A stretch of 64,000 nucleotides of DNA from Cognatilysobacter claricitrinus (lineage in GTDB: Bacteria; Pseudomonadota; Gammaproteobacteria; Xanthomonadales; Xanthomonadaceae), in assembly GCF_045866565.1 (NCBI RefSeq), contig NZ_BAAFZV010000001.1, positions 930,001 to 994,000 on the forward strand. Reading direction: 5' to 3'. The notes below the pieces were generated by a model. That model saw only the letters and a program-made list of their open reading frames with translations. It searched no databases and was not told the origin of the DNA. Shown one piece after another: positions 42,986 through 52,196 of the stretch (positions are counted from its first letter, which is position 1; each line of letters opens with the position of its first letter). The translations under genes were made by a program, and so were the position numbers.

Positions 42986-43711
42986 ATGACTCTTCGACGC
43001 GCACTGGTCACTGGCGGCAGCGGCGATATCGGCGGCGCCATCGCCACGAGGCTTGCCGCACAGGGTGCGCACGTGATCGTGCACGCCAACCGCGGGATCG
43101 AGCGCGCGCAGGCGGTGGTCGACGCGGTGCGCGCGAACGGTGGTTCGGCCGAAGCGATCGCCTTCGACGTCGCCGACGCTGACGCCAGTGGCGACGCGAT
43201 CGCGCGCATCCTCGACGCGGGCGCCGTGCAGATCGTCGTCAACAACGCCGGTATCCACGACGACGCGCCCATGGCCGGCATGTCGCGCGAGCAGTGGACG
43301 CGCGTGATCGATGTGTCGCTGCACGGCTTCTACAACGTGACGCAGCCGCTGCTGCTGCCGATGGCGCGCGGACGCTGGGGGCGCATCGTCAGCATCTCGT
43401 CGGTGGCCGCGGTGACCGGCAACCGCGGGCAGACCAACTACGCTGCCGCGAAGGCCGCATTGCATGGCGCGTCCAGGTCGCTCGCGCGCGAGATGGCCAG
43501 CCGCGGCATCACCGTGAACGTGGTCGCGCCGGGCGTGATCGAAGGCGCGATGGCGAAGGATGCGTTTCCGCTCGAGACGATCAAGCAGATCGTGCCCGCG
43601 GCGCGCGCGGGCCGGCCCGAGGAGGTTGCCGCGCTGGTGGGCTTCCTGTGCGGCGAAGACGCCGGCTACGTGACCGGCCAGGTGATCGGCGTCAACGGCG
43701 GCATGGCGTAA
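42986..43711 (+). CDS. 3-oxoacyl-ACP reductase (FabG-like SDR)
   Basis: The protein has 241 residues, a short-chain dehydrogenase. The cofactor loop is TGGSGDIGGAIA, NNAG lies at the usual place, and the catalytic triad is S-x12-YAAAK. It reduces the keto group of polyketide or fatty-acyl ACP intermediates with NADPH, which fits the reduction step of the aryl-polyene cycle. It is divergent from the GAF gene and followed by two small exported proteins. Confidence 0.92.
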   Translation: MTLRRALVTGGSGDIGGAIATRLAAQGAHVIVHANRGIERAQAVVDAVRANGGSAEAIAFDVADADASGDAIARILDAGAVQIVVNNAGIHDDAPMAGMSREQWTRVIDVSLHGFYNVTQPLLLPMARGRWGRIVSISSVAAVTGNRGQTNYAAAKAALHGASRSLAREMASRGITVNVVAPGVIEGAMAKDAFPLETIKQIVPAARAGRPEEVAALVGFLCGEDAGYVTGQVIGVNGGMA

Positions 43712-43837
43712 AAAGCGTCACGCACCGACGACGAAGCTGAGCGATCGCCGCGGGGGCGCGCGAGCGTCGACGCCGCCGTGTCGTTACGGCTGCTACATCG
43801 ACGGTTCGGGCCGCATGTCGTCGGCCGGAGTTCGCCG

Positions 43838-44431
43838 ATGCTTCCCCGTCTCGCCTCCACCGCGCTGCTCGCGCTCTGTCTCGCCGGCCCCGCCGTCGCC
43901 GGCGAGCCCACGATCGATCCGGCCGCGCGTAATCCGCCGCCGACCGTCGCGCTGTCGACCTTCGACCGCTTCGAAGTCCAGCCCGTGGCGCTGGCGCCGG
44001 GGCTGGAAGCGCATCGCGGCAACGTGATCGCGCAGCAGTACCTGCAGGTCGACCTCGGCGAGCGCGTGCCGAAACTGGTCGAGGCCCGTAACGCGACGCC
44101 TGCCGACGGCGACATGCGCACGCTGGTGATCCGCCCCGAAGTCACGGACATCCGCTTCATCACCGGTGGCAAGCGCGTGCTGTTCGGCGGGTTCGCCGGC
44201 AAGTCGTGGGCGCTGGTGACACTGCACCTGGTCGACAAGGCGACCGGCGAAGTCATCGCCGAGCCGCAGTTCCTGCAACACGCCAATTCCATCGCGGCGG
44301 GCTACAGCCTCGGCGCGGCCGACAAGCTGATGCTGGCGCGGCTGGCCGACATGGTGGCGTCCTACATCAAGACCAATTTCGATGCGCCGGTCGGCAGCGC
44401 GGTGGCGACCGCCGCGCCGGCGATGGACTGA
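43838..44431 (+). CDS. exported protein of the pigment locus, DUF4410-like
   Basis: The protein has 197 residues. A signal peptide (LASTALLALCLAGPAVAGEP) is followed by a domain of about 150 residues recalling DUF4410, including VIRPEVTDIRFI, WALVTLHLVDKATGEVIA and a C-terminal helix. No lipobox cysteine is seen, so it is probably periplasmic. The ATG at 43838 has GGAG before it. The function is unknown; location suggests a role in polyene handling. About 125 bases separate it from fabG. Confidence 0.65.
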   Translation: MLPRLASTALLALCLAGPAVAGEPTIDPAARNPPPTVALSTFDRFEVQPVALAPGLEAHRGNVIAQQYLQVDLGERVPKLVEARNATPADGDMRTLVIRPEVTDIRFITGGKRVLFGGFAGKSWALVTLHLVDKATGEVIAEPQFLQHANSIAAGYSLGAADKLMLARLADMVASYIKTNFDAPVGSAVATAAPAMD

Positions 44432-44486
44432 CCCGCACCCGGGTCGCCGATCCGGGGCAAGATGGAGCGAACCGACGGAGACCGTC

Positions 44487-44930
44487 ATGACCCTGCGCCC
44501 ACTGATCCCCGCCCTGCTCGCATTGACGCTGGCCGCCTGCGCGAGCGCATCGCACGTGATGATTTCCGATCCGCGTCCGCCGATCGCGGTCGAGCAGGTG
44601 CGTGTCTACCTGCAGGCGCCGTCGTCGCAGTACGTCGAGATCGCCCTGCTCGACGCCAGCAGCGGCGACTTCACCTACGGCGCGCAGAACCGGACCGACA
44701 GCCTGATGCTCAAGCTGCGCACCGAGGCGGCCAAGCTCGGCGCGAACGGCGTGCTGCTGCAGGATCGCGCGCAGGTGTCGTCCAACAGCGGCGTGGGCGT
44801 CGGTGTCGGTGGCGGCAACTACCACGGCGGTGGCGGCTTCTCGAGTGGCGGCGTGAGCTTCGGCATCAACCCGCCGAAGGAGCTCGCCCACGCGATCGCG
44901 ATCTACGTACCGGACGCGCCGGGCGGCTGA
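44487..44930 (+). CDS. small lipoprotein with Gly-rich segment
   Basis: The protein has 147 residues. The lipobox LAAC is at about residue 18, so it is lipid-anchored after export. A middle part (VEQVRVYLQAPSSQYVEIALLDA, quoted as EQVRVYLQAP) is followed by a glycine- and serine-rich stretch (GVGVGVGGG) near residues 110-130. No family is certain. A CGGAG site precedes the ATG. It ends 17 bases before the convergent second flavoprotein gene. Confidence 0.72.
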   Translation: MTLRPLIPALLALTLAACASASHVMISDPRPPIAVEQVRVYLQAPSSQYVEIALLDASSGDFTYGAQNRTDSLMLKLRTEAAKLGANGVLLQDRAQVSSNSGVGVGVGGGNYHGGGGFSSGGVSFGINPPKELAHAIAIYVPDAPGG

Positions 44931-44947
44931 TCGCGTCGCTTCGCGGC

Positions 44948-46603
44948 TCAGGCGATCGCGTCGGCGGTCGCCACTTCCGCGTACCAGACCGGCGTAAGCA
45001 GCGGCTCCGCCGGTGCGCGGTGGCCGTCCAGCACGAGTTCCAAGCCGGCATCGCCGATGCCTGCATGTTCACGGCGCGCATGCACCAGCAACTCCGCGGC
45101 CAGGTCACGCATGCGCTCGACGTCGCTGCGCATGCGCATGACGAATGCGTCGGGCTCGAGCCGGTCGTTGAGCTGGCGATTGAGTTCGTGGAACCACGGG
45201 ATCAGGTACTGGTCGAGCAGGCGACCATCCAGGGGCGCGGTGTCGCCGCGTGCCGCGTTGCGCTTGCCCCACGTGTGCAGCAACGACTGCACGCCGAGGT
45301 TCAGCGTGCGCGCCTCGCCGAACAGCGCGCGCAGCTGGCCCAGCACCTGCGGCGACGTCATGTAACCCGAGAAGAACAGCGGCGCGAGCAGCGACCAGTA
45401 GTACGTGTAGTCCCAGATCACCTTCAGCGGCATGACCTGCGCATCGCCGAACAACGCGTACTGGTCCTGGTAGAGCGTCAGCGTGTTCTCGTAGAACGAG
45501 AAGTAGAGCTGCTGGTACAGCTGCGCCATCGCGGCGATCGGCCGGCCGGCGCGATCGGCGGCGATCATCTCGGTGATGTACGTGTTCGAGATCGCGATGA
45601 AGTCGCTGCCCGGCGAATAGAACGGATCGAGGAATACGCCGGCCTCGCCGGTGAGCGCCCAGCGGTCGCCCGAGAACACCTGCTTCGCGCCGTGCGAGAA
45701 GTGGCGCATGAACATGAAGTCCTGCAGCTCGTGATCGCCCGATTCGAGCATCGCGGCGACGCGCGGCTGGTGGCGGCGCAGCCACGCCATCGCCTTCTCG
45801 TGCGTGTTGATCGTTTCGAGTGGATGCAGGTCGCCATCGCAGACGATGCCCAGCGAATGCTGGCCGGACGACAGCGGGATCAGCCAGAACCAGTAGCCCT
45901 CGCCGCACATGTGGTTGGTCGAGCGCCAGCGGTCCGGCGGCGTGCAGCGATCGAGCCAGTCGGCATCAGTCGACCAGTCGCGCGGGTCGAGCAGGCCCGA
46001 TACGCGCCACCACGCCGAATGTGCGTTGTGTTCGTTGGTCTGTACGAGGTCGAGCTTGCGCTTGATCAGCGCGGCACGGCCCGACGCATCGACGACCCAG
46101 CGCGCGGTGACCTCGTGCGTCTCGCCATCGGCCTCGAAGCGCACGCGATGCATCGCGCCGTCGCTGCCAAGTTCGAGCGAACGCACCACGGCGCCGTCGC
46201 GCAGATCGACGTCGCGCGCGCGCACGTGCTCGGTGAGGAAGTTCTCGAAACGACCGCGATCGATCTGCCACGAGATCGTCGGCAGCAGGCGGCTGACGCC
46301 GAGTTCGGTGCAGCGATCGAGTTCGGTCTGGCCGTCGCTGAAGAAGAAGCGGAAGCCGAACTTGCGGATCTGCTCGCCGTCGAGGTGTTCGCGCAGGCCC
46401 AGCACCGTGCCGAAATAGTGGGCGCCGATCTCGACGGTCGACTCGCCGACCTTGAACGCGCCTTCGCGCACCGGGTGGCGCTGGCGTTCGAGCACGGTGA
46501 TGCGTAGCGCGCAATCGCGCTGGCGCAATTGCAGCGCGAGGGTGAGGCCGGCGAGGCCGCCGCCCAGGATGACGACGTCGGTATCGGGCGCAGCGCTCGT
46601 CAT
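44948..46603 (-). CDS. FAD-dependent halogenase-like oxidoreductase (aryl-polyene locus, second)
   Basis: The protein has 551 residues. The dinucleotide motif GGGLAG is at 14-19, FKVGEST at 50-56, and WxWxIP is WFWLIP at 238-243. At the position of the tryptophan-halogenase catalytic lysine there is histidine 62. It is longer than the first copy by about 100 C-terminal residues. A halogenase-like flavin reaction (bromination or hydroxylation of the aryl head) is possible, but the missing lysine argues against the standard mechanism. It follows the GT2 gene by three bases. Confidence 0.8.
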   Translation of the reverse strand: MTSAAPDTDVVILGGGLAGLTLALQLRQRDCALRITVLERQRHPVREGAFKVGESTVEIGAHYFGTVLGLREHLDGEQIRKFGFRFFFSDGQTELDRCTELGVSRLLPTISWQIDRGRFENFLTEHVRARDVDLRDGAVVRSLELGSDGAMHRVRFEADGETHEVTARWVVDASGRAALIKRKLDLVQTNEHNAHSAWWRVSGLLDPRDWSTDADWLDRCTPPDRWRSTNHMCGEGYWFWLIPLSSGQHSLGIVCDGDLHPLETINTHEKAMAWLRRHQPRVAAMLESGDHELQDFMFMRHFSHGAKQVFSGDRWALTGEAGVFLDPFYSPGSDFIAISNTYITEMIAADRAGRPIAAMAQLYQQLYFSFYENTLTLYQDQYALFGDAQVMPLKVIWDYTYYWSLLAPLFFSGYMTSPQVLGQLRALFGEARTLNLGVQSLLHTWGKRNAARGDTAPLDGRLLDQYLIPWFHELNRQLNDRLEPDAFVMRMRSDVERMRDLAAELLVHARREHAGIGDAGLELVLDGHRAPAEPLLTPVWYAEVATADAIA

Positions 46604-46606
46604 GTG

Positions 46607-47425
46607 TCAGCCGCTGTGCGCGGGTGCGGCGACCGCGTTCGGTGCGAACTCGCCGCTCGGGTCGTGGATGATCACCGGGTTGCCGCGCGTGCGGCGGTAT
46701 TCGGTGAGCACGTTGCCGTAGGCGACCACCTGCGCCACCACATGCGACGTGATGCGCCACAGGTCGCGCAGCGGACGGAAATGGCTGCGGCGGAATTTCG
46801 CCGGGTCGCTCGCCGCCTGGTAGCGCGATTCGATCGGCACCGACACGCAGCGAACGCCAAGCTTGCGCGACGCCGAAATCAGCAGTTGCGCTTCGTAGAC
46901 GAAGTCTTCGCCGGGGATCTCGCCGAGCGAACACACCGAGGCCGGATAGAAACGCTGGCCGCTCTGCGTGTCGGCGATGCGGAAGCCGCAGCCGATCGCG
47001 ATGCCCCAGTCGCCGAACTCGTTCGCCAGCCGGCGATACGTGGGCTGCCGCGAGCGCTTGCGCAGGCGCGCGCCGATGATGATGTGTTCCGGATACGCGT
47101 TCGCCGCGGCGAGCAGGCGCGGAATGTCCTCCGCCGCGTGCTGGCCATCGCCGTCCATGCTGATCACCGCGCGCAGGCCGCGACGCATCGCTTCGGCGAA
47201 GCCGTCGCGCAGGCCCGCGCCCTTGCCCATGCGGGTGGCATGGCGGATCACGGTGATCGGCAGGTCGGACACGCGCTCGACGGTGGCGTCGTCCGAGCCG
47301 TCGTCGATGAGGATCACGTTCGGGCAGTGCGCGAGCGCGCCCTCCACGACCTCGCGGATCCGCAGCTCCTCGTTGAGTGCGGGTATGACGATCGCGATGT
47401 CACGGGCGCTGATCGGCTCAGCCAT
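46607..47425 (-). CDS. family 2 glycosyltransferase of the pigment locus
   Basis: The protein has 272 residues. GT-A motifs: VIPALNEE, DDGSDDAT, and metal-binding SMDGDGQHAAED. Most similar in pattern to polyprenyl-phosphate or lipid-linked sugar transferases. It probably adds a sugar to the aryl-polyene lipid or its carrier, in the cytoplasm or at the inner membrane. It overlaps the chain-length-factor gene by eight bases and precedes the flavoprotein gene. Confidence 0.88.
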   Translation of the reverse strand: MAEPISARDIAIVIPALNEELRIREVVEGALAHCPNVILIDDGSDDATVERVSDLPITVIRHATRMGKGAGLRDGFAEAMRRGLRAVISMDGDGQHAAEDIPRLLAAANAYPEHIIIGARLRKRSRQPTYRRLANEFGDWGIAIGCGFRIADTQSGQRFYPASVCSLGEIPGEDFVYEAQLLISASRKLGVRCVSVPIESRYQAASDPAKFRRSHFRPLRDLWRITSHVVAQVVAYGNVLTEYRRTRGNPVIIHDPSGEFAPNAVAAPAHSG

Positions 47426-48194
47426 GCAGGATCTCCACGTCGAGAACACGACCCGGGCCGGCCCGGAGCGTGCAGTGCGGCATTCCGGCCGCGAGGGCTT
47501 CGAACAACGGCAGCATCGGCCGCATCGCATTGTGCGGGGCCTGCCGCGCGAGCGCACCGTCGGGCTCGTCCACGGTGCCGTCGCGCAGCGTCAGGTTAAT
47601 CCGCGGCCCGCCGTCGCCGCGTGAGAGCACCAGTGCGCCGCCGAGAAGCCCGTCGCTCCGCTGCACTTTGGCCAACGGACCGGCCGAGGCGGCGTCGAAC
47701 GCGGCCAGCAGCACGGCCTCGGCGCCGGTGGCGAGCTGCACGCAGCTCTCGATCAGCGCCTGGGCGAAGGTGGCGTCGTACGCGCTGATCGAGGTCGCCG
47801 GCGCCATCGCGCCCGCGCCGATCGTCCAGTAGCCCGCGGCCGCGTTGTGCACCGAATTGTGGAAGCGGATCGGCGACACGGATTCAGGTTGCTCGACCAG
47901 CGCCGCGCACATGTAGTCGGTGATGGCCAGGTCGCCGTGCATCGAGGCGAACACCGACGGCAGCGTCTTCGGGTCGCGGCCGGCGGCGGTGCAGGCGGCG
48001 AGGGCGACGTCGAGCGCGACCGCCACGCTGTCCGGCGCGCGGCGGCGCTCGTTCGGCGGCAGCAATTGCGGCGACGGGCGCGACGGCGCGGTGTCGGCGA
48101 GCGTGCCGTCGCGCACCAGCGCGCGCGCGGCGTTCCAGTCGGGTACGCCGGGCGCCCAGAAACCGACGCCTTCGATCGTTGCGGTCAGCGTCAT
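47418..48194 (-). CDS. ketosynthase-like chain-length factor
   Basis: The protein has 258 residues and matches the short ketoacyl-synthase-like (Ketoacyl-synt_2) family, such as ApeC. At the place of the active-site cysteine it has SISAYDATFA, so it is catalytically silent. It pairs with the ketosynthase encoded directly upstream to set chain length in aryl-polyene synthesis, as in type II polyketide systems. The start overlaps the ketosynthase stop by four bases. Confidence 0.88.
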   Translation of the reverse strand: MTLTATIEGVGFWAPGVPDWNAARALVRDGTLADTAPSRPSPQLLPPNERRRAPDSVAVALDVALAACTAAGRDPKTLPSVFASMHGDLAITDYMCAALVEQPESVSPIRFHNSVHNAAAGYWTIGAGAMAPATSISAYDATFAQALIESCVQLATGAEAVLLAAFDAASAGPLAKVQRSDGLLGGALVLSRGDGGPRINLTLRDGTVDEPDGALARQAPHNAMRPMLPLFEALAAGMPHCTLRAGPGRVLDVEILHG

Positions 48195-49426
48195 GCCGCG
48201 GCTCGCCCGAACAGCAGCGAGCAGTTGTTGCCGCCGAACCCGAACGAATTGTTCATTGCGTAGCGAATGTCGCGATGCGCGCTGTCGAAACGGATTTGCG
48301 GGCCGCAGATATCGTCGGGCGTCGACGCGCCCAGCGTGCCGGGCAGTTCGCCGCTTTCCAGCGCGAGCAAAGCGATCACCGATTCGACGATGCCCGCCGC
48401 GCCCAGCGTGTGGCCGGTATAGCCCTTGGTCGAGCTGGCATGCAGCGCGTCCGGGAACACCGCCTTGATCGCGAGTGATTCCGCGCGATCGTTGGCCGGC
48501 GTCGCGGTGCCGTGCAGGTTGAGATAGCCGACCTCCGCCGCGTCGACACCGCCGCGCGCCAACGCATCGCGCATCGCCAGCTGTGCGCCCAGGCCGTCCG
48601 GATGCGGCGCCGACATGTGGTGCGCGTCGGAGGATTCGCCGTAGCCGCGCAGCTGCAATCCGGTATCGCCCTCGGCCGCCCGTTCGACCAGCGCGAAACC
48701 GCCGGCCTCACCCAGCGACAGACCGTCGCGCGTCGCGTCGAACGGTTTGCACGGATTCTTCGACACGAGCTGCAGCGAGTTGAAACCGAAGATCACGCTG
48801 CCGCACAGCGTGTCGACGCCGCCGACGATCGCGGCGTCGGCAACGCCGGCTTCGATCAGTCGCGCCGCCTGCGCGAACACCTTGGCGCTCGACGAACACG
48901 CCGTGGCGACGGTGACCGCCGGCCCGCGCGCACCGGTCGCGTGCTGCACGAAGTCGCCCGGCGAATGCACGGTGTGGATGATCGGGCGGCGCAGGTCCTC
49001 GGGGAAATTCGGCGTGCCGTCCGCATCCGGCGTCAGGCGTGTGTATGCCTCTTCGGTCGCGCCGATGCTGGAGGTCGATGTGCCGATCACCACGGCGACG
49101 CGTTCGGCGCCATGGCGCGCGATCGCATCGCGCGTCGCGTCGAGCACGCCGTCCTGCTGCAGCGCGATCCACGCCAGCCGGTTGTTGCGGCATTCCCACT
49201 GCGCCCATTCGGCCGGCAGCGGCGCGTCTTCGACGCCGTCGACGCGGCCGATCCAGCAGTCGAGGCGGTGTTCGCCGAAGTCGTTGCGACGCAACCCACT
49301 GCGGCCTTCACGCAGCGCGCGGCGATGTGCGTCCAGACCGCGGCCGAGTGCGCTGGTGGCGGTAAAGGCACGGATCGCCAGGGGCGGTATCGGGGTCGGA
49401 GCGGTGGGCGGCACGGCGGCGTCCAT
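48191..49426 (-). CDS. 3-ketoacyl-ACP synthase (FabF/ApeO-like)
   Basis: The protein has 411 residues of the thiolase fold. The catalytic triad is C177 (ATACSSSAK), H305 (LNLHGTATP) and H339 (KGYTGHTLG). It elongates the aryl-ACP starter with malonyl-ACP units. It begins the minus-strand operon ketosynthase, chain-length factor, glycosyltransferase, flavoprotein. A CATACT -10-like box lies about 14 bases before the ATG. Confidence 0.95.
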   Translation of the reverse strand: MDAAVPPTAPTPIPPLAIRAFTATSALGRGLDAHRRALREGRSGLRRNDFGEHRLDCWIGRVDGVEDAPLPAEWAQWECRNNRLAWIALQQDGVLDATRDAIARHGAERVAVVIGTSTSSIGATEEAYTRLTPDADGTPNFPEDLRRPIIHTVHSPGDFVQHATGARGPAVTVATACSSSAKVFAQAARLIEAGVADAAIVGGVDTLCGSVIFGFNSLQLVSKNPCKPFDATRDGLSLGEAGGFALVERAAEGDTGLQLRGYGESSDAHHMSAPHPDGLGAQLAMRDALARGGVDAAEVGYLNLHGTATPANDRAESLAIKAVFPDALHASSTKGYTGHTLGAAGIVESVIALLALESGELPGTLGASTPDDICGPQIRFDSAHRDIRYAMNNSFGFGGNNCSLLFGRAAA

Positions 49427-49520
49427 GAATGAGCTCGCGAAGTATGCCAGCCGTCATCCTTCACGCCGCCCTCATGCCGTATTCTCGCGGGGCGAATTCC
49501 TTGGCAGAACAGCCGCTTAG

Positions 49521-50204
49521 ATGTCGACTCGCGCCTCCCACCAGTTCACGCTCTTCCGCGATCGCGACGTCCTGCAGACGGGCGTGGTCGCGCTGGCGGC
49601 GTGCCTGTTGTCCGCGGGGCTCGTGTACCTGGCCTACCTGGCTTACGTCGTCCGCACCGCCCGCCGCGCGCCGTGCGCGCCCCAGCAGGGCGCGCATCTG
49701 CTCCTGTTCGGCAAGCACGCACCGCGCGGTCGCGTCGATGGCGATTTCGCCGCGCGCCTGGACCGCGCCGCGCTGCTGTGGCGCGAACATCCGATGCGGC
49801 GCTTCGTGCTGCTCGGCGGTGGCGCGCAGGGTGAGCTGACCGAAGCCGAGATCGCGCGCCGCGAACTGTTCGCGCGCGGCCTCGCGCCGGATGCGCCGCT
49901 GCAACTCGAATCCAGTTCGCGCGACACCCTGCAGAACCTGCGCAATGCGCGGCACATGCTCGGCGGTGGAGTGCGCGATCGGGTGACGCTGCTGTCCAAC
50001 CGTTACCACCTCGCGCGCTGCGCACTGTTCGCGCGGCAGCTCGGTTTCGACGTCGAACTCTGCGCCGCCGAAGCGCGCCTTCGCCTCGGGCCGCGCATGC
50101 TGGTGCGCCTCGCGGGCGAAGCGGCATACGTGTGCTGGGCGGACATCGGCACGCGCTGGGCACGTTTCATCCGGAACGAACGGATGCTGGCACGGGTGAC
50201 GTAA
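49521..50204 (+). CDS. YdcF/ElyC family (DUF218) membrane protein
   Basis: The protein has 227 residues with one N-terminal membrane helix (VVALAACLLSAGLVYLAYLAY) and a DUF218 domain (about 60-210) with LLLFGKHAPRGR, LLGGGAQGELTEAEI and LLSNRYHLARC. Family members such as ElyC and SanA affect peptidoglycan or envelope integrity; the enzymatic role is unknown. It is divergent from the ketosynthase operon with 94 bases between and ends near a bidirectional terminator. Confidence 0.87.
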   Translation: MSTRASHQFTLFRDRDVLQTGVVALAACLLSAGLVYLAYLAYVVRTARRAPCAPQQGAHLLLFGKHAPRGRVDGDFAARLDRAALLWREHPMRRFVLLGGGAQGELTEAEIARRELFARGLAPDAPLQLESSSRDTLQNLRNARHMLGGGVRDRVTLLSNRYHLARCALFARQLGFDVELCAAEARLRLGPRMLVRLAGEAAYVCWADIGTRWARFIRNERMLARVT

Positions 50205-50236
50205 CGCTGCGTCGCGCGCTTTCGAACATGCAATGA

Positions 50237-50264
50237 AAAACGCCCGCATCGCTGCGGGCGTTTT
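50237..50264. terminator. bidirectional rho-independent terminator
   Basis: The stem AAAACGCCCGCA / TGCGGGCGTTTT is perfect with a TCGC loop. It separates the convergent YdcF-type and DUF885 genes. Confidence 0.92.
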
Positions 50265-50286
50265 CGTTTCTGCGCCTGCGATGCGC

Positions 50287-52089
50287 TCAGCCCTTCGGCT
50301 TCGCCTTCTGCTGCGGCACGAACTGCTCGCGCACCGCCTTGGCCAGAAGCTTCGGCGGCAGCAGGCCCTGGTCGAGCAGGAAGTCGTTGAAGGCCTTGCG
50401 GTCGAACCTGTCGCCCAGCGCGATCTCGGTTTCCGTGCGCAGCTGCATGAGCTGCGAGTAGCCGTAGAAGTAGCTGCCGGCCTGGCCGGGCGAGTTCACC
50501 GAATAGCGATCGATTTCCTGGCGCGCCATCGCCTTCGACAGGCCGACCTTGTTCACCAGCCAGGCGAACGCGGTGTCGCGATCGGTCAGGCCGAGGTTGA
50601 TCATCGGGTCGAGGATCGCGCGGCTCGCGCGCAGAAGGCGCAGCTGCTGGGCGATGAGCTGGCCGTCCAGCGGTTCGTACGGAACCATCTCGGCTTCCGC
50701 GTACAGCGCCCAGCCTTCGACGTTGACCGAGTTGAACGCGTACAGCGTGCGCGCCAGCGAGATGCCGCGCTCGACCATCGCGGTGAACTGCAGCTCGTGG
50801 CCGGGGCGACCTTCGTGCGCGCTCAGCGTCCACGCACCGGCCGGGTAATTGAAGTCGTCGTACGGGCCATCGGCGCCGGCGTTCGGGTTGGACAGCGGCA
50901 GCACGAACACGCCCTGCTGGCCGGTGTTGCCCACCAGCGGCGCGGGCAGGAAGTGCGGTGCGGGCTGCGACGCGTTCTCCGCCGGCGTGCCGACGCGCAT
51001 CTGCATCGGCCGGTTCGGCAGGGTTACGACGCGGTTGGCCGCGATCAGGCGATCAAGTTCCGGCATCACCACCGTGCGGTAATGCCCTTCGATCTTGTCG
51101 TCGGCGATCGGCGTCTTCTTCAGCTGGCGGATCACGTCGACGTAGTCGGTCTGCGTCCAGCCGTGCTCCTTCGCCACCAGCGGCGCGATCTGCTGCATCG
51201 CGTTGCGCGTCTCGGCGAATTCCATTTCGGCGCGTTCGATCAGCGTGTGCGGATCGATGTCGATGCCGACGCCCTTGAGCGACAGCGCGTACAGCTCCGG
51301 CGGCAGCGAGTAGGTGGTGCGCGCGGTCGGCAGCACAGTGGACTTGGTCCATGCCGCGTAATCGGTGAGCTGCTTGTCGAACTCGGCGAGCGCCGGGCCG
51401 GCGTCGAGCTTGTACTTGTCGAAGAGCTGCTTGATGCCGCTGCGGTAGGTCTCGAGGTTGTCGAGCGACTGCTGCACTTCGACCTGCGTCGGCTGCACCA
51501 GCCCGGCCTGCGCGCGTTCCTCGTAGCGCTGGCGCGCGAGCGTGGTCAGCGGCGTGCTGCCCGGCGTCATGCCGGCGTAGGCCTGCAGGCGCTTGACCGC
51601 CATCGCGCGGCGCGCGGCCGGCGTCTGGTCCGACAGCAGGCCCTGCAGCCCGCCGAACACGGTCTGGCCGACGTCGAGCCACGGCCGCGTCATCTTCTCG
51701 CCGATGGCACTGGCTTCGATCGCGTCGTCCGCCGCCTGCACCAGGATCTCGAGGTCCTGGCGCACGTTCGGGTCCTTCTCGGCTGCGAGCTTGGCCTTCA
51801 GCTCGTCACGGGCCTTGGCGATCGCGTCGCGATAGCGGGCCGGATAGTTCGGGCCGTAGTCGAAGACCTTGTCGTCGAACCCCGGCACGCCGAAGAACGA
51901 CAGCTGCTCGGGCTGGAACGGGCCCTGCGCCTTCAGCAGGATCTGCGCGTATTCGTTGCTGCGCGCGACCCACGCCGGCGCGGGCTTGGGTGCGGCCTTC
52001 GCGGCGGGCGCGGCTGCGGCGGGCGCGGCGAGCGCGAGGCCCGGCGCCGACAGCGCGAGGGTGAGGGCGAGGACGAGCGGCTTGTGCAT
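50287..52089 (-). CDS. DUF885 family metallopeptidase-like exported protein
   Basis: The protein has 600 residues with a signal peptide (LVLALTLALSAPGLALA) and an Ala/Pro-rich linker. The catalytic signature is HEGRPGH (an HExxH-related zinc motif of the DUF885 family), and the third ligand glutamate is expected in NSVNVEGWALYAE. Most of the protein is helical. Family members act as dipeptidase-like carboxypeptidases in some bacteria. It is probably periplasmic. The start has GGAG before it. Confidence 0.88.
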   Translation of the reverse strand: MHKPLVLALTLALSAPGLALAAPAAAAPAAKAAPKPAPAWVARSNEYAQILLKAQGPFQPEQLSFFGVPGFDDKVFDYGPNYPARYRDAIAKARDELKAKLAAEKDPNVRQDLEILVQAADDAIEASAIGEKMTRPWLDVGQTVFGGLQGLLSDQTPAARRAMAVKRLQAYAGMTPGSTPLTTLARQRYEERAQAGLVQPTQVEVQQSLDNLETYRSGIKQLFDKYKLDAGPALAEFDKQLTDYAAWTKSTVLPTARTTYSLPPELYALSLKGVGIDIDPHTLIERAEMEFAETRNAMQQIAPLVAKEHGWTQTDYVDVIRQLKKTPIADDKIEGHYRTVVMPELDRLIAANRVVTLPNRPMQMRVGTPAENASQPAPHFLPAPLVGNTGQQGVFVLPLSNPNAGADGPYDDFNYPAGAWTLSAHEGRPGHELQFTAMVERGISLARTLYAFNSVNVEGWALYAEAEMVPYEPLDGQLIAQQLRLLRASRAILDPMINLGLTDRDTAFAWLVNKVGLSKAMARQEIDRYSVNSPGQAGSYFYGYSQLMQLRTETEIALGDRFDRKAFNDFLLDQGLLPPKLLAKAVREQFVPQQKAKPKG

Positions 52090-52196
52090 GACGGATCTCC
52101 GGAGGACGGCCGAGCATGAGGTCCGCGCCGATGTCCGGCCATGCGCCGAAGGTCATGTCGTGCTATCAGTCGCCGAAGTCGCGCCGGAGGTCATCG

